A DNA stretch of 64,000 bases, from positions 1 to 64,000 of the forward strand of contig JAPPKD010000050.1 of NCBI GenBank assembly GCA_028820215.1. The letters are read 5' to 3'. This DNA is from Spirochaetaceae bacterium. GTDB taxonomy: Bacteria; Spirochaetota; Spirochaetia; SZUA-6; Bin103. The notes beneath the pieces were generated by a model, which saw nothing but the letters and a program-made list of their open reading frames with translations, searched no databases and was not told the DNA's origin. Made by a program: the position numbers and the translations under genes. Every line of letters begins with the position of its first letter. Positions within the stretch are counted from its first letter, which is position 1. Positions 15,859 to 24,451 of the stretch are shown here, piece by piece.

Positions 15859-18800
15859 ATGCAGCAACTGCCGCTGATCGACGTCGCCGAGACGGAGCGG
15901 ATCGCCGCCCTGACCACCGCGCCCGGCACCTTTGCCTTCCGCGCCGACGCTGCCGAGAACCTCGACGGCCTGGTGCCCGACATCGGGCTGACCGGCAAGT
16001 ATCCGTTCCGCAGCGTGTACCGGCCGCGCAGCTTTGCCCGCGCCGGCCTGCCGGCCACGCTCACGCACCGGTTCTGGGACACCATCGACGGCACCGCCGA
16101 CCACACCGGGCGCCGCTGGCTCGGCGTGGTGATGTACGACGAGTACGGCTGCGAGTGCCCACTGGAGGTGACCCTGGGAGCCGACGCGATCGGCCGTATC
16201 GCGCCGTTCCGGCACGACAACCGGCGCCATCTCTACGTCCTGGACCGTCCCGTGGACTTCATGGGGGAGATGGAGGTGCTGCGCATCACCGGCACCGGTG
16301 ATGCGTCGTACCGCCTGGAGCACGTGCTGCTGCTCGACGCGCGCCCGGAGCCCACCTGCTACCGGCCGCGCGTCGACCGGCTGACCGCGCGACTGGGGTT
16401 GAGCCCGGACGGCTCATTCGCCGTGGCCGTCGATGCCACGACCTGGCCGGCGTCCCGCTGCAGCGTCACGGTGATCCGCGCCGATACCGGCGAATCGGTC
16501 GCCGAGGCGGCCGAGGAGGAGTCGCTGACCCTGCACTCGATCGACGTGACCGGGTTGCCGGAGCCGCCCGCGGCCGGGTATCGGGCGCGTGTCCGCGCGA
16601 CCGAGGCGGACGGGCTCGTGCAGACGGCGGAAGCAGCCGTGACCGGCGAGTCCGGCGCCGCAGCCGGCCCGGTGAGCGTGCCCGTGGAGCTGTACAACCT
16701 CGCCGGCGTCGAGTTGGCCGACCAGCCCATCACGTTCGGGGTACCCGTCCCGCGCGGCCGGGTGAGCGGAGCGAACCTCACTCGAAGAGTGATGGGCGCC
16801 GTCGAAGGAACCTGGGAATCGGCAGGCACGGCCACGCCGGTGCAGTGCCGGCCGCACGGTTTCTGGCCGGACGGATCGGCGAGCTGGATGCTCATAGACG
16901 GGCGCCTGCCGCGGGCGCTCGCGCCGGACGCTGATCTGGCCGGCACCGTGACCATCGGTCCCGCGGCCGCCGGCGCGCAGCCGCACGGCGCTTTGCGCTG
17001 CACGTCCGGCGACGGCGCCGTGACCGTGTCCGGGGGCTCGCTGCGCGTGAGCGTGACGGCCGGCTCGGTCGCGCCGCTGCCGGTGATCGAGACGCGGTCC
17101 GGCGCCAGCCCGTGGCGCGCGGCGCATGCCGGCAGCGCCGCCACGCTCACGCTGGGCAGCGGCGTGGATCTGTGCCAGGGGCCGATCCGGGACCTCGCCC
17201 TCGAAGAGGAGGGGTGGCAGCGCTCCGTGATCCGCTATCGCTTCGATCACCTCGACGGGGACGGGGTCGCGCACCTGACGAGCACCGTCCGCGTGCACGT
17301 GTACCGCGGGCTGCAGGCGGTCCGGATCGTGCACCGCCTGGAGGTCACGTCCCCGCACCTGCCGCCGGCCGCCGGCGGGACCGCCGAGGACATCCCGGCG
17401 GGCGCCGCCACCGCGCGGGACGCCATTGCCGGCACCGACGGCGAGCAGGCGACACTGCTGACGGTTCGAGGTGCGTCCCTGTGCATCAGCTGCGCCGGCA
17501 ACCGTGCGGTCCGGTGGCCTGACGCACCGGCGGATGGCGCCGACGTCCCGCAGGGCGGCGCCGTGCGCCTGCTCCACGACCACGATCAGGCCTACCGCGT
17601 CGAGAACGGCGATGCGCCGCGCGAGGTCGCCGGCCGCGTTCCCGGCCACGTCACCGTATGCGGCGACGCCGACTCCGAAGAGGGATCCGCGGATACGCTC
17701 ACCGTGGCGCTGCGGCGGTTCTGGCAGACCTGGCCGCGGGCCGTCCGGGTGAGCGGCGACGAGATCGCCGTGGAGCTGCTGCCGGCGCCGGCCGGAGCGG
17801 ACCGTCCCGCGGACGAGGAGAGCTGGCACCGCATCTACTTCTGGCTCCGCGACGACGGCTATCTGCTCAAGGCCGGAATGGCGCTCACCAGCGAGATCCT
17901 GCTGGCCTGCGGCCCGCGGGACGAGTCGCTGCTCGCCTGGTTCGAGCAGCCGCCGGCGGTGCGTCCGTCCCTCGAGTGGCTCAACCGATGCGGCGTGCTC
18001 GGCCCGCTGGCTGCCAAGGATACGGGTGTGCTGGACGCCTACGAACGTGCGCTGGACTCCGGGTACGAGCAGTGGATGGCCGACCGCGACATCTGGCGCC
18101 AGTACGGCTGGGTGAACTTCGGCGACTGGTACGGCGAGAGCGCCTGGTCGTGGGGCAACAACGAGTACGATCCGCCCTTCGCGCACTACAGCGAGTTCCT
18201 GCGCGGCGGCGATCCTCGGTGGTCCATCCTGGGCGCCGAGGCGGCGCGCCACCTGACCGACGTGGACACCGTCAACGCCTCCACGGACGCCACTCAGGTG
18301 GGCGCTCAGTATACCCACATGCCGGGCCACGCCGGCGGCTACCTGCCGCCGTACTTCCGCAGCAAGATGGGCGGTTCCTCGAGCGTGCCGTCGCACACCT
18401 GGGTCGAGGGGCCGGTGCTGCACTACCTGTTGACCGGCGACGAGAACCTGCGGGAGTCGCTCGACCGCACCGCCGGCTGGCTGCTCGGGGCGGGGCTCAA
18501 GGACTTCGCCGGCGGCATCCAGCACTACGACTTCGCCAATTGCCGGGAGTGCGGCTGGCATCTGATCCACCTCACCGCGCTGGCGCGCATGAGCGCCTCG
18601 CCCCGCTACCTCAACGCCGCCGCGCTGATCGTCGACCGGGTGCTCGGGCGGCAGGAGCCCGAAGGCGGCTGGGAGCGCGTTCTCAAGGAGGGCCACTGCG
18701 GGTGCGAGCCGCCGCGCGAGCGCGGCGAGGCCGGCTTCATGGTCGGGGTGCTGCTGTCCGGGCTGCGCCGGTATCACGAGCTCACCGGCGACGACCGGGT

Positions 18801-19128
18801 CGCGGAGGCTATCCTGGGCGGCGTGCGCTGGCTCATCCGCCGCACCTACGACGCCGACAGCGGCCACTTCCGCTACACGCCGTGCCTGCACCGGGGCGGT
18901 GGTCCGCAGGCCGTGTTCACCCGCCAGGTGGTCGAGGGCATCGCCTACGCCCACGCGCTGAACGGCGACGGCGAGCTGCGCGAGATCGTCGAGCGTGGCC
19001 TGCGCGATCTCGGCGATCTGCCTGAACCCTCCCCGGACTCCGACCACTCCGGCTTCGGAAAGGACTGGGCCAGCCAGACCCGCTACGTACCGTCATTGCT
19101 GGCCTACCTTGCCGGCACCGGACGCTGA
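15859..19128 (+). CDS. Exo-rhamnogalacturonan-lyase-like (PcRGLX/YetA, PL26-type) protein
   Basis: A large protein of about 1089 residues. A beta-rich N-terminal part (to about 270) is followed by a RIFT-barrel-like segment (VSVPVELYNLAG, ITFGVPVPRG), a central beta-sandwich and a C-terminal alpha/alpha toroid (from about 720: NFGDWYGESAWSWGNNEYD, SHTWVEGPVLHYL, GGIQHYDFANCRECGWHL). This order matches PcRGLX/YetA exo-rhamnogalacturonan lyases, which release disaccharides from rhamnogalacturonan I. Residues about 303-311 (SGANLTRRV) come from an inserted palindromic element. No signal peptide is seen. Start chosen where homology-like sequence begins (ATG 15859); the frame stays open upstream. 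Followed after 9 bases by an Ldh2-type gene. Confidence 0.8.
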   Translation: MQQLPLIDVAETERIAALTTAPGTFAFRADAAENLDGLVPDIGLTGKYPFRSVYRPRSFARAGLPATLTHRFWDTIDGTADHTGRRWLGVVMYDEYGCECPLEVTLGADAIGRIAPFRHDNRRHLYVLDRPVDFMGEMEVLRITGTGDASYRLEHVLLLDARPEPTCYRPRVDRLTARLGLSPDGSFAVAVDATTWPASRCSVTVIRADTGESVAEAAEEESLTLHSIDVTGLPEPPAAGYRARVRATEADGLVQTAEAAVTGESGAAAGPVSVPVELYNLAGVELADQPITFGVPVPRGRVSGANLTRRVMGAVEGTWESAGTATPVQCRPHGFWPDGSASWMLIDGRLPRALAPDADLAGTVTIGPAAAGAQPHGALRCTSGDGAVTVSGGSLRVSVTAGSVAPLPVIETRSGASPWRAAHAGSAATLTLGSGVDLCQGPIRDLALEEEGWQRSVIRYRFDHLDGDGVAHLTSTVRVHVYRGLQAVRIVHRLEVTSPHLPPAAGGTAEDIPAGAATARDAIAGTDGEQATLLTVRGASLCISCAGNRAVRWPDAPADGADVPQGGAVRLLHDHDQAYRVENGDAPREVAGRVPGHVTVCGDADSEEGSADTLTVALRRFWQTWPRAVRVSGDEIAVELLPAPAGADRPADEESWHRIYFWLRDDGYLLKAGMALTSEILLACGPRDESLLAWFEQPPAVRPSLEWLNRCGVLGPLAAKDTGVLDAYERALDSGYEQWMADRDIWRQYGWVNFGDWYGESAWSWGNNEYDPPFAHYSEFLRGGDPRWSILGAEAARHLTDVDTVNASTDATQVGAQYTHMPGHAGGYLPPYFRSKMGGSSSVPSHTWVEGPVLHYLLTGDENLRESLDRTAGWLLGAGLKDFAGGIQHYDFANCRECGWHLIHLTALARMSASPRYLNAAALIVDRVLGRQEPEGGWERVLKEGHCGCEPPRERGEAGFMVGVLLSGLRRYHELTGDDRVAEAILGGVRWLIRRTYDADSGHFRYTPCLHRGGGPQAVFTRQVVEGIAYAHALNGDGELREIVERGLRDLGDLPEPSPDSDHSGFGKDWASQTRYVPSLLAYLAGTGR
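16763..16792 (+). repeat. NLTRR palindromic element inside the lyase-like gene
   Basis: A 30-base copy of the element found twice at 8864-8920, differing at three positions. The hairpin core is TCACTC-GAA-GAGTGA. It is in frame and encodes S-G-A-N-L-T-R-R-V directly after the conserved TFGVPVPRGRV strand. No stop or frameshift is created, as expected of a protein-coding repeat. Confidence 0.85.
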
Positions 19129-19137
19129 GGAGTTCGC

Positions 19138-20223
19138 ATGAACACGGACAACGGAAACGAACCGCGCGTGCCTGAAGCGGCTCTGCGCGATCTGGGGGCC
19201 CGGGCGCTGCGTGCGGCCGGCGTCACCGGCGAGGACGCTGCCATCGTCGCGCGGGTGATGGTCGCCAACGAGATGCGCGGCATCAGCCACGGCGTCGCGC
19301 TGCTCGCGCCGTACATCCGCCACATCAAGGCCGGCGGCATGACCGCTGCGCCGCGCATCACAATCGAGCGCGACGTGGGCGCAACGCTGGTGCTGAACGG
19401 GGACGGGGGGCTCGGCCCTCTCATCTCCTGCCGCGCCATGGAACTCGCGATCGAGCGGGCCCGCCGGCACGGCGTGGCGTTCGTCGTCGCCCGCGACGGC
19501 AACAATTTCGCCGCCGCCGGGTACTACGCCAAGATGGCTGCCGACGCCGGCATGGTGGGCGTGGCGATGACCAACGCCGATCCGTACATGGCGGTCGCCG
19601 GTGGAGCCGGGCGCACGGTCGGTAACAACCCGTTGGGATGCGCCGTTCCGGGCGCCGACGGTCAGGCGGTCTACCTGGACATCGCCATGAGCGCGGTGGC
19701 CGGCACCAAGCTGGCGATCGCCGCGCGCGAGGGGCGCTCGATCCCCGAGGGCTGGGCGCTCGACGCAGACGGAGAGCCCGCGACCGATCCGGGTGCGGTC
19801 CGGCAGGGCGGGTCAATGGTCCCGGTCGGCGGCTACAAGGGCTCCGGCCTGGCGGTGCTGATCGAGTGCCTGACCGGGGTGCTGGGCGGGGCGGCGATCA
19901 TGGCGGAGATGCGCGACTGGGTGGGCGACCCGGAAGGGCGCAGCAACCAGGCGCACAGCTTCATCGCCATCGACATCGAGCCGTTGCTGCCGCTGGCGGA
20001 GTTCAAGGAACGCATGGCGCGCCTGGCCGGGCAGGTGCATGGGGCCCGTCGGGCGCCCGGCGCCGAGCGCATCTATCTGCCGGGAGAGATCGAGCACGGG
20101 CGGGAGCGCGACGCACGGCAGAACGGCGTGCCGCTGCGCGGCGCGACCGTAGCCGGACTGCGGGACCTGGGCGAGCTGGCCGGGCTTGCCGATGAGGTGG
20201 AGGCGCTCCTGGCGGGCGGTTGA
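19138..20223 (+). CDS. Ldh2-type (malate/lactate/ureidoglycolate) NAD(P)-dependent dehydrogenase
   Basis: A 361-residue member of the Ldh2/MDH2 family. The N-terminal RGISHGV motif (H51) and the later GGAGRTVGNNPLGCAVP, YLDIAMSAVA and GGYKGSGLAVLIECLTG segments are clear. The normally conserved histidine in the S-N-H-F motif is replaced: GNNF at 121-124. Family enzymes reduce 2-oxo acids or oxidise 2-hydroxy acids (malate, sulfolactate, ureidoglycolate, 2,3-diketogulonate); the substitution may alter or abolish activity. It follows the lyase-like gene by 9 bases with GAGGAGTTCGC before the ATG, so both are likely one operon for sugar-acid breakdown. Confidence 0.88.
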   Translation: MNTDNGNEPRVPEAALRDLGARALRAAGVTGEDAAIVARVMVANEMRGISHGVALLAPYIRHIKAGGMTAAPRITIERDVGATLVLNGDGGLGPLISCRAMELAIERARRHGVAFVVARDGNNFAAAGYYAKMAADAGMVGVAMTNADPYMAVAGGAGRTVGNNPLGCAVPGADGQAVYLDIAMSAVAGTKLAIAAREGRSIPEGWALDADGEPATDPGAVRQGGSMVPVGGYKGSGLAVLIECLTGVLGGAAIMAEMRDWVGDPEGRSNQAHSFIAIDIEPLLPLAEFKERMARLAGQVHGARRAPGAERIYLPGEIEHGRERDARQNGVPLRGATVAGLRDLGELAGLADEVEALLAGG

Positions 20224-20245
20224 AGTGAGCTCGCGGATGGCTCCG

Positions 20246-21205
20246 TCACCCGCTCGCCGTCGGATGCCGTCCCTCGGGAGTCAGTGCGCGCACCGCTGAC
20301 AGGTGACTCCTGCTCACCGGCACCTCGTGGCCTCCCGTCACGCGCACGAACGTCCGCTCGTCACGCCGATAGACCGCCGTGATGTGGTCGTGGGCCACCC
20401 AGTACGAGCGGTGCACCTGCATCCCCATGCCTCCGAGCTCGGCGACGGCGTCCGCGAATCGCATCAGGATCACCCCTGACCCTTGGCTCGTAACGGCGTT
20501 CACGTAATGGCCACTGACGCTGAGGTAGACGACGTCCTGCCCCAGCTTCGCGGGGAGGCGGTCCAGAAACCGGACGTGCTGCTCGGTGGTGAGGCGGGCC
20601 GCTCCTGTTCGCGGCTCGCGCGGGTCGACGTCCGGGGGGGCGGCACGGTGGTCAGCGCCGGACACGGTCGGCGGAGGGCTCCCCACGGGGCCCTCCGAGG
20701 CCGGGCGCTCGGACGGCACCACCACGGCCCTGCGTCGGAGCTTGGCACGCACACAGACCGTGTACAGGAGGATGGAGTTGCATGCGGCGCCCCACGCGAC
20801 GGCGTTGAGGTAGATGTCCGGTAAGGCGGTGGGCCCCAGGCCGAACAGCTCGACCGCTGCGTAGCCGAGCGCCACGAGCGGAATGGCGACGAACAGCACC
20901 GACACGGCATACAGACCAAGGATCAAGGCCGGCGCCAGGTGCCGGGCGACATACAGCAGCATGGCGGTGGTCGAGTACCAGAGCGGCCATGCGATCGCTG
21001 CGCACAATCCCGTGAGCAGGAGACGCTGGCCGACGCGGTACATGGCGTCCGAGAACAAGGGACCCGTGGCGGAATAGACCAGGACTGCAGCGAGCGTGGT
21101 GCTGAGCGAGACCGCGACCACCGGCCACTCCAGCGTCTCCCTGTAGGCCGTTTGCAGGCAGCCGGCGCGCTTCCGGGTCCGGACGGTCTCCATCGCCCGG
21201 ATCAT
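20246..21205 (-). CDS. Membrane-anchored LytTR DNA-binding protein 1
   Basis: A 319-residue protein with four predicted membrane helices (about 27-46, 61-87, 92-121, 131-153), a charged linker and a C-terminal LytTR DNA-binding domain (about 212-308: DVVYLSVSGHYVNAVTSQG, MQVHRSYWV, VRVTGGHEVPVSR). There is no receiver domain, so it is not a classic response regulator; the membrane part probably senses the signal. The ATG overlaps the stop of paralog 2 (ATGA). It converges on the Ldh2 gene with 22 bases between stops. Last of four tandem paralogs transcribed on the minus strand. Confidence 0.92.
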   Translation of the reverse strand: MIRAMETVRTRKRAGCLQTAYRETLEWPVVAVSLSTTLAAVLVYSATGPLFSDAMYRVGQRLLLTGLCAAIAWPLWYSTTAMLLYVARHLAPALILGLYAVSVLFVAIPLVALGYAAVELFGLGPTALPDIYLNAVAWGAACNSILLYTVCVRAKLRRRAVVVPSERPASEGPVGSPPPTVSGADHRAAPPDVDPREPRTGAARLTTEQHVRFLDRLPAKLGQDVVYLSVSGHYVNAVTSQGSGVILMRFADAVAELGGMGMQVHRSYWVAHDHITAVYRRDERTFVRVTGGHEVPVSRSHLSAVRALTPEGRHPTASG

Positions 21206-22071
21206 CGCTGGGCGAGCGCACGGACGGCGGCAAGGTGGGTGCGACTCACCGGCAGCTCATGTCCCCCGGTGACGCGTATCAGGGTCCGTTCGTCGCGTCG
21301 GAAGACTCCGGTAATGTGGCGATGCGCCACCCAATAGGAGCGGTGCACCTGCATCCCGGTGTCCCCGAGGTCGGCGACGGCGTCGGCGAACCTCATCAGG
21401 ATGACACCGGCCCCCTCGGTGGTGACGGCGTTTACGTAATGGCCGCTGACGTTCAGGTAGATCACGTCCCGCCCGAGCTTGTCGGGGAGGCGATTCATGA
21501 ACCGGGTGGGCTGCCCTTGAGACCACTCGGCCCCCGTATCGCCGTCGCGGTGGGACTCAGCGTCGGCAGCCGTGACCGCCACCGGCTTCCCCGGGGGACG
21601 GTCGTCTTCGGGCGCGGAGTCTTCGGCAATGATGCGGTCCTCGGGGAGGACGGCTTCAGCGGTGTGGCGGAGCCTGGCGCGCAGGCAAGCCGTGTACATC
21701 AGGATCGCGCTGCACGCTGTCAACCCTACTCCGAAGTGAAGGTAGACCCTGAGGAATGGGACGTCGCTCAGGCCGAACAGCCCGATGACGGCATAGCCGA
21801 TTGCCGCGCCCGGCATGGCGATGTAGAGAATCGATGCAGCCCACGTAGCCAGGATCAGGTACGGCTGCAGGCGGCGCATCAGGTAGAGAACCGTGGCGAT
21901 CGTCGAATGGAAAACGGGCCAGCACACCACGGCACACATTCCTCCGAACAGCAGGCGGCGAACCGGGCCGCTGAGCGTCTCGTCGATGCCGAGCGCACCG
22001 GTGAGGGAATAGACCAGTGTTGCGCCGACGACCGTGCTCATCGAAACCCCGATCGCCGGCATCCGGAGCAT
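21202..22071 (-). CDS. Membrane-anchored LytTR DNA-binding protein 2
   Basis: Same architecture as its neighbours: four membrane helices, linker, LytTR domain (DVIYLNVSGHYVNAVTTEG, MQVHRSYWVAHRHI, IRVTGGHELPVSR). The first ATG (22071) falls inside the region that aligns with the amphipathic N-terminus of the paralogs. In-frame codons upstream still match (SCLHEAHKEML, compare GCLQTAYRETL), but no ATG, GTG or TTG occurs before a stop at about 22138. Translation may start at a CTG (22092) or the protein may be shortened by about ten residues. It overlaps the start of paralog 1. Confidence 0.88.
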   Translation of the reverse strand: MLRMPAIGVSMSTVVGATLVYSLTGALGIDETLSGPVRRLLFGGMCAVVCWPVFHSTIATVLYLMRRLQPYLILATWAASILYIAMPGAAIGYAVIGLFGLSDVPFLRVYLHFGVGLTACSAILMYTACLRARLRHTAEAVLPEDRIIAEDSAPEDDRPPGKPVAVTAADAESHRDGDTGAEWSQGQPTRFMNRLPDKLGRDVIYLNVSGHYVNAVTTEGAGVILMRFADAVADLGDTGMQVHRSYWVAHRHITGVFRRDERTLIRVTGGHELPVSRTHLAAVRALAQR

Positions 22072-22165
22072 CTCCTTGTGAGCCTCGTGCAGGCAGGAGC
22101 CGCCGGGGGAAGGGGGCGCGGCGCTTCGCCGTGGCTTTTATACTGCATCGTCAGCCCACTCGTGG

Positions 22166-23050
22166 TCAGGTACCCGGATGCTCGTCGTCGCCCTGCGCGA
22201 TCCGCGGAATCAAACCACGCACGGTGGTGAGATAGGTCCGGCTTACCGGCACCTCGTGTCCGCCGGTGACGCGCACGAGGGTTCGCTCGTCGCGACGGAA
22301 GATCTCCGTAATGTGTCGGTGCGCTACCCAGTAGGACCGGTGCACCTGCGTGCCCGACTCTCCAAGCTCGGCCACGGCGTCGGCGAATCTCATGAGAATC
22401 ACGCCCGAACCTTCGGTGGTGACGGCGTTTACGTAGTGGCCGCTGACGTTGAGATAGATCACGTCACGCCCCAGTTTCTCGGGCAGGCGATCCACGAATC
22501 TGGCAGGCCTTCGCGCGCCGCCGGAGCCGGCCGGCGCCCGCGGTTCGGAGGTCGCGCGGACGTCGTCAGCGGCAGCCTCCTCGGTATACCTGAGTTTGGC
22601 GCGCTGCCATGCCGTGTAGTGGATGACCGCGCAGCACGCGGCCAGCCATACGGTTGCGTTGAAGTAGATGTCCCAAAACCTGCCAGCAGCGTTGCGGCCA
22701 AACAGATCGAAGACGGAGTAGGCAATCGCCGTGTAGGGCATCGCCATGAACGGAACCTTGGCGACACACAGCAGAGCGATCACGTACGGTTTCCTGCGCC
22801 GGGAACAATAGAGCACGACGGCGCTGAGGGAGTGGCAGAACGGCCAAGCGATCAGGGTGCAGATGCAGACAAGGAAGAGGCGCTGCGCCGTGCTGAAGGA
22901 ATCGTCCCGGCCCAAGGGGCCGGTGACCGAATAGACCAGCGTCGCACCGACTGCCGTCGCGAGGGAGACGGCGATCACCGGTGGGTCGAGCACCTCGCCG
23001 TATGCCCGCTGCAGAAACCGACCCACATTGACTGTCCGGCCGCGAAGCAT
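22166..23050 (-). CDS. Membrane-anchored LytTR DNA-binding protein 3
   Basis: A protein of about 294 residues from ATG 23050 (MLRGRTVNVGRFLQRAYGEVLD), chosen because paralog alignment begins there; the frame runs 50 codons further up. Four membrane helices precede the LytTR domain (DVIYLNVSGHYVNAVTTEG, TQVHRSYWVAHRHI, VRVTGGHEVPVSR). The linker is shorter than in the others. It is separated from paralog 2 by 94 bases and from paralog 4 by 318 bases, so it could have its own promoter. Confidence 0.9.
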   Translation of the reverse strand: MLRGRTVNVGRFLQRAYGEVLDPPVIAVSLATAVGATLVYSVTGPLGRDDSFSTAQRLFLVCICTLIAWPFCHSLSAVVLYCSRRRKPYVIALLCVAKVPFMAMPYTAIAYSVFDLFGRNAAGRFWDIYFNATVWLAACCAVIHYTAWQRAKLRYTEEAAADDVRATSEPRAPAGSGGARRPARFVDRLPEKLGRDVIYLNVSGHYVNAVTTEGSGVILMRFADAVAELGESGTQVHRSYWVAHRHITEIFRRDERTLVRVTGGHEVPVSRTYLTTVRGLIPRIAQGDDEHPGT

Positions 23051-23368
23051 ATGCAAGAACGGATAGTGCCGAACGCAACGCGACGGGGGAAGTAGCGAAG
23101 CCGGGGCGGATGGCTCGGCGTCGCCATGCCATGCGACAGAACGGTGGTTCCAGCCGCGCATGCACAACAGGCCCCTTCCATTCGCCGCCCCTGGCTGCAT
23201 GAGTGACCTTCGCTCTGCGCGGACGCAAGCGGACGACGGCGTTTCTCGATCTCTGATACACGAATGCGATTCAAGAATAATCCCGTCGTTCGCGTAACAA
23301 CCGGCGATAGCGGCGTCTTGACGCGCGAGAATCGGTGTGCCACCGACAGACGGCCCGTCGCCGGGTTG
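23051..23368. other. 318-bp gap between LytTR paralogs 3 and 4
   Basis: No gene is supported here. The stretch at about 23250-23320 is noticeably AT-richer than its surroundings and includes a short inverted repeat GAAT-GCG-ATTC (23262-23272). This is a likely promoter/operator for paralog 3, but I could not fix -35 and -10 boxes. Confidence 0.4.
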
Positions 23369-24451
23369 TCAGACTCGGGGAGGAGGCTCGCTCGTCGGCG
23401 CCCCGGGAGGCGGCTCGATCTGTTGCCTCGTTCCGGGGTCACGGATGCGAGGGATGAGGGCGCGGACGGCCGTCAGGTAGGTGCGGCTCACCGGCAGTTC
23501 GTGCCCGCCGGTCACCCGCACCAGCGTTCGCTCGTCGCGCCTCAGGATCGCCGTGATGTGGCGATGCGCCACCCAGTACGAGCGATGCACCTGTGTTCCC
23601 ATGTCATCGAGCTCGGCGATGGCGTCGGCGAGTCGCATGAGCATGACCGCCGACCCCTGGGTGGTGACCGCATTGACGTAGTGGCCGTTCACGCTGAGAT
23701 AGATCAGGTCGTGTCCGATGTTCCCGGGCAACCGGTCCAGGAACCGGGAGCGTCCGGCGTTCGCGGGCCCGGTCTCGGCGCCGGATTGGTGTTGCCCGAG
23801 GGCCGTGGGACTCGGCTCGACGCCGGAAGGCGCTTCCGCCACATCACGATCTCCCGGTTCCGGGAGAGGCGTGCGGTCAGCTTCGGTCGCGGCTGTTGCG
23901 TGGGAGAGTGCCTCCGGCTCTCCGGCATGGAATGCTTCGGTGGCGGATCTGAGTCTGGCGCGCAGGCAGGCCGTGTAGTGAACGACGGCGCTGCAGGCTG
24001 CCACCGCCAGGGATACGCTGAGGTAGATGTCCGCAAGACCGCCTACATAGCTCTTGCCGGCAATCCCGAATATCGTATAGGCGACGGCGGAGCAGGCAAG
24101 CGCCACGAAGGCCGCTCCGGCGGCGGCCGCCACCACGATCTGATGCGGCTTTCGTCGACGTGCCACGTACAGGATCGTCGTGCTCAGGGAGTGGCAGAGC
24201 GGCCAGCAGATCAGGCCGCACAGCCCGACGTACAGAAGGCGAGTGCCCACCGCAACCGTGTCCTCGATACTCAGGGGTCCGGTGATGGAGTAGATCAACG
24301 TCGCGCCGACGACCGTGCAGAAGGAAACCAGAAGCACGGTCCCTTCCAGCATCTCCCGGTGCGCTCTCTGCAGGCAGCAGCCCCATTTCACGGGGAGGAG
24401 ATCGCCGTGCGCCGCACCTTGACGCGTGGCGTCGTCCCGGTTGCCGGTCAT
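23369..24451 (-). CDS. Membrane-anchored LytTR DNA-binding protein 4
   Basis: The first and longest of the array, about 360 residues from ATG 24451, which has a GGAG five bases upstream; the frame continues up to 24589. Four membrane helices are followed by a long linker rich in Glu, Ala and Pro (about 95 residues) and a LytTR domain (DLIYLSVNGHYVNAVTTQG, TQVHRSYWVAHRHI, VRVTGGHELPVSR), then a proline-rich tail. The conserved N-terminal CCLQRAHREMLEG segment is shared with the paralogs. No sensor kinase or receiver is nearby, so signal input is probably through the membrane domain. Confidence 0.9.
   Translation of the reverse strand: MTGNRDDATRQGAAHGDLLPVKWGCCLQRAHREMLEGTVLLVSFCTVVGATLIYSITGPLSIEDTVAVGTRLLYVGLCGLICWPLCHSLSTTILYVARRRKPHQIVVAAAAGAAFVALACSAVAYTIFGIAGKSYVGGLADIYLSVSLAVAACSAVVHYTACLRARLRSATEAFHAGEPEALSHATAATEADRTPLPEPGDRDVAEAPSGVEPSPTALGQHQSGAETGPANAGRSRFLDRLPGNIGHDLIYLSVNGHYVNAVTTQGSAVMLMRLADAIAELDDMGTQVHRSYWVAHRHITAILRRDERTLVRVTGGHELPVSRTYLTAVRALIPRIRDPGTRQQIEPPPGAPTSEPPPRV

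Noticed and set aside
15703..15877. Small plus-strand frame in the DUF6807/lyase intergenic region
   Set aside because: No ribosome site and no recognisable sequence; it overlaps the start of the lyase-like gene.
20246..24451. LytTR array as a classic two-component system
   Set aside because: No receiver domain, histidine kinase or phosphoacceptor aspartate in any of the four; the histidine kinase at the window start is too far away and unlinked.
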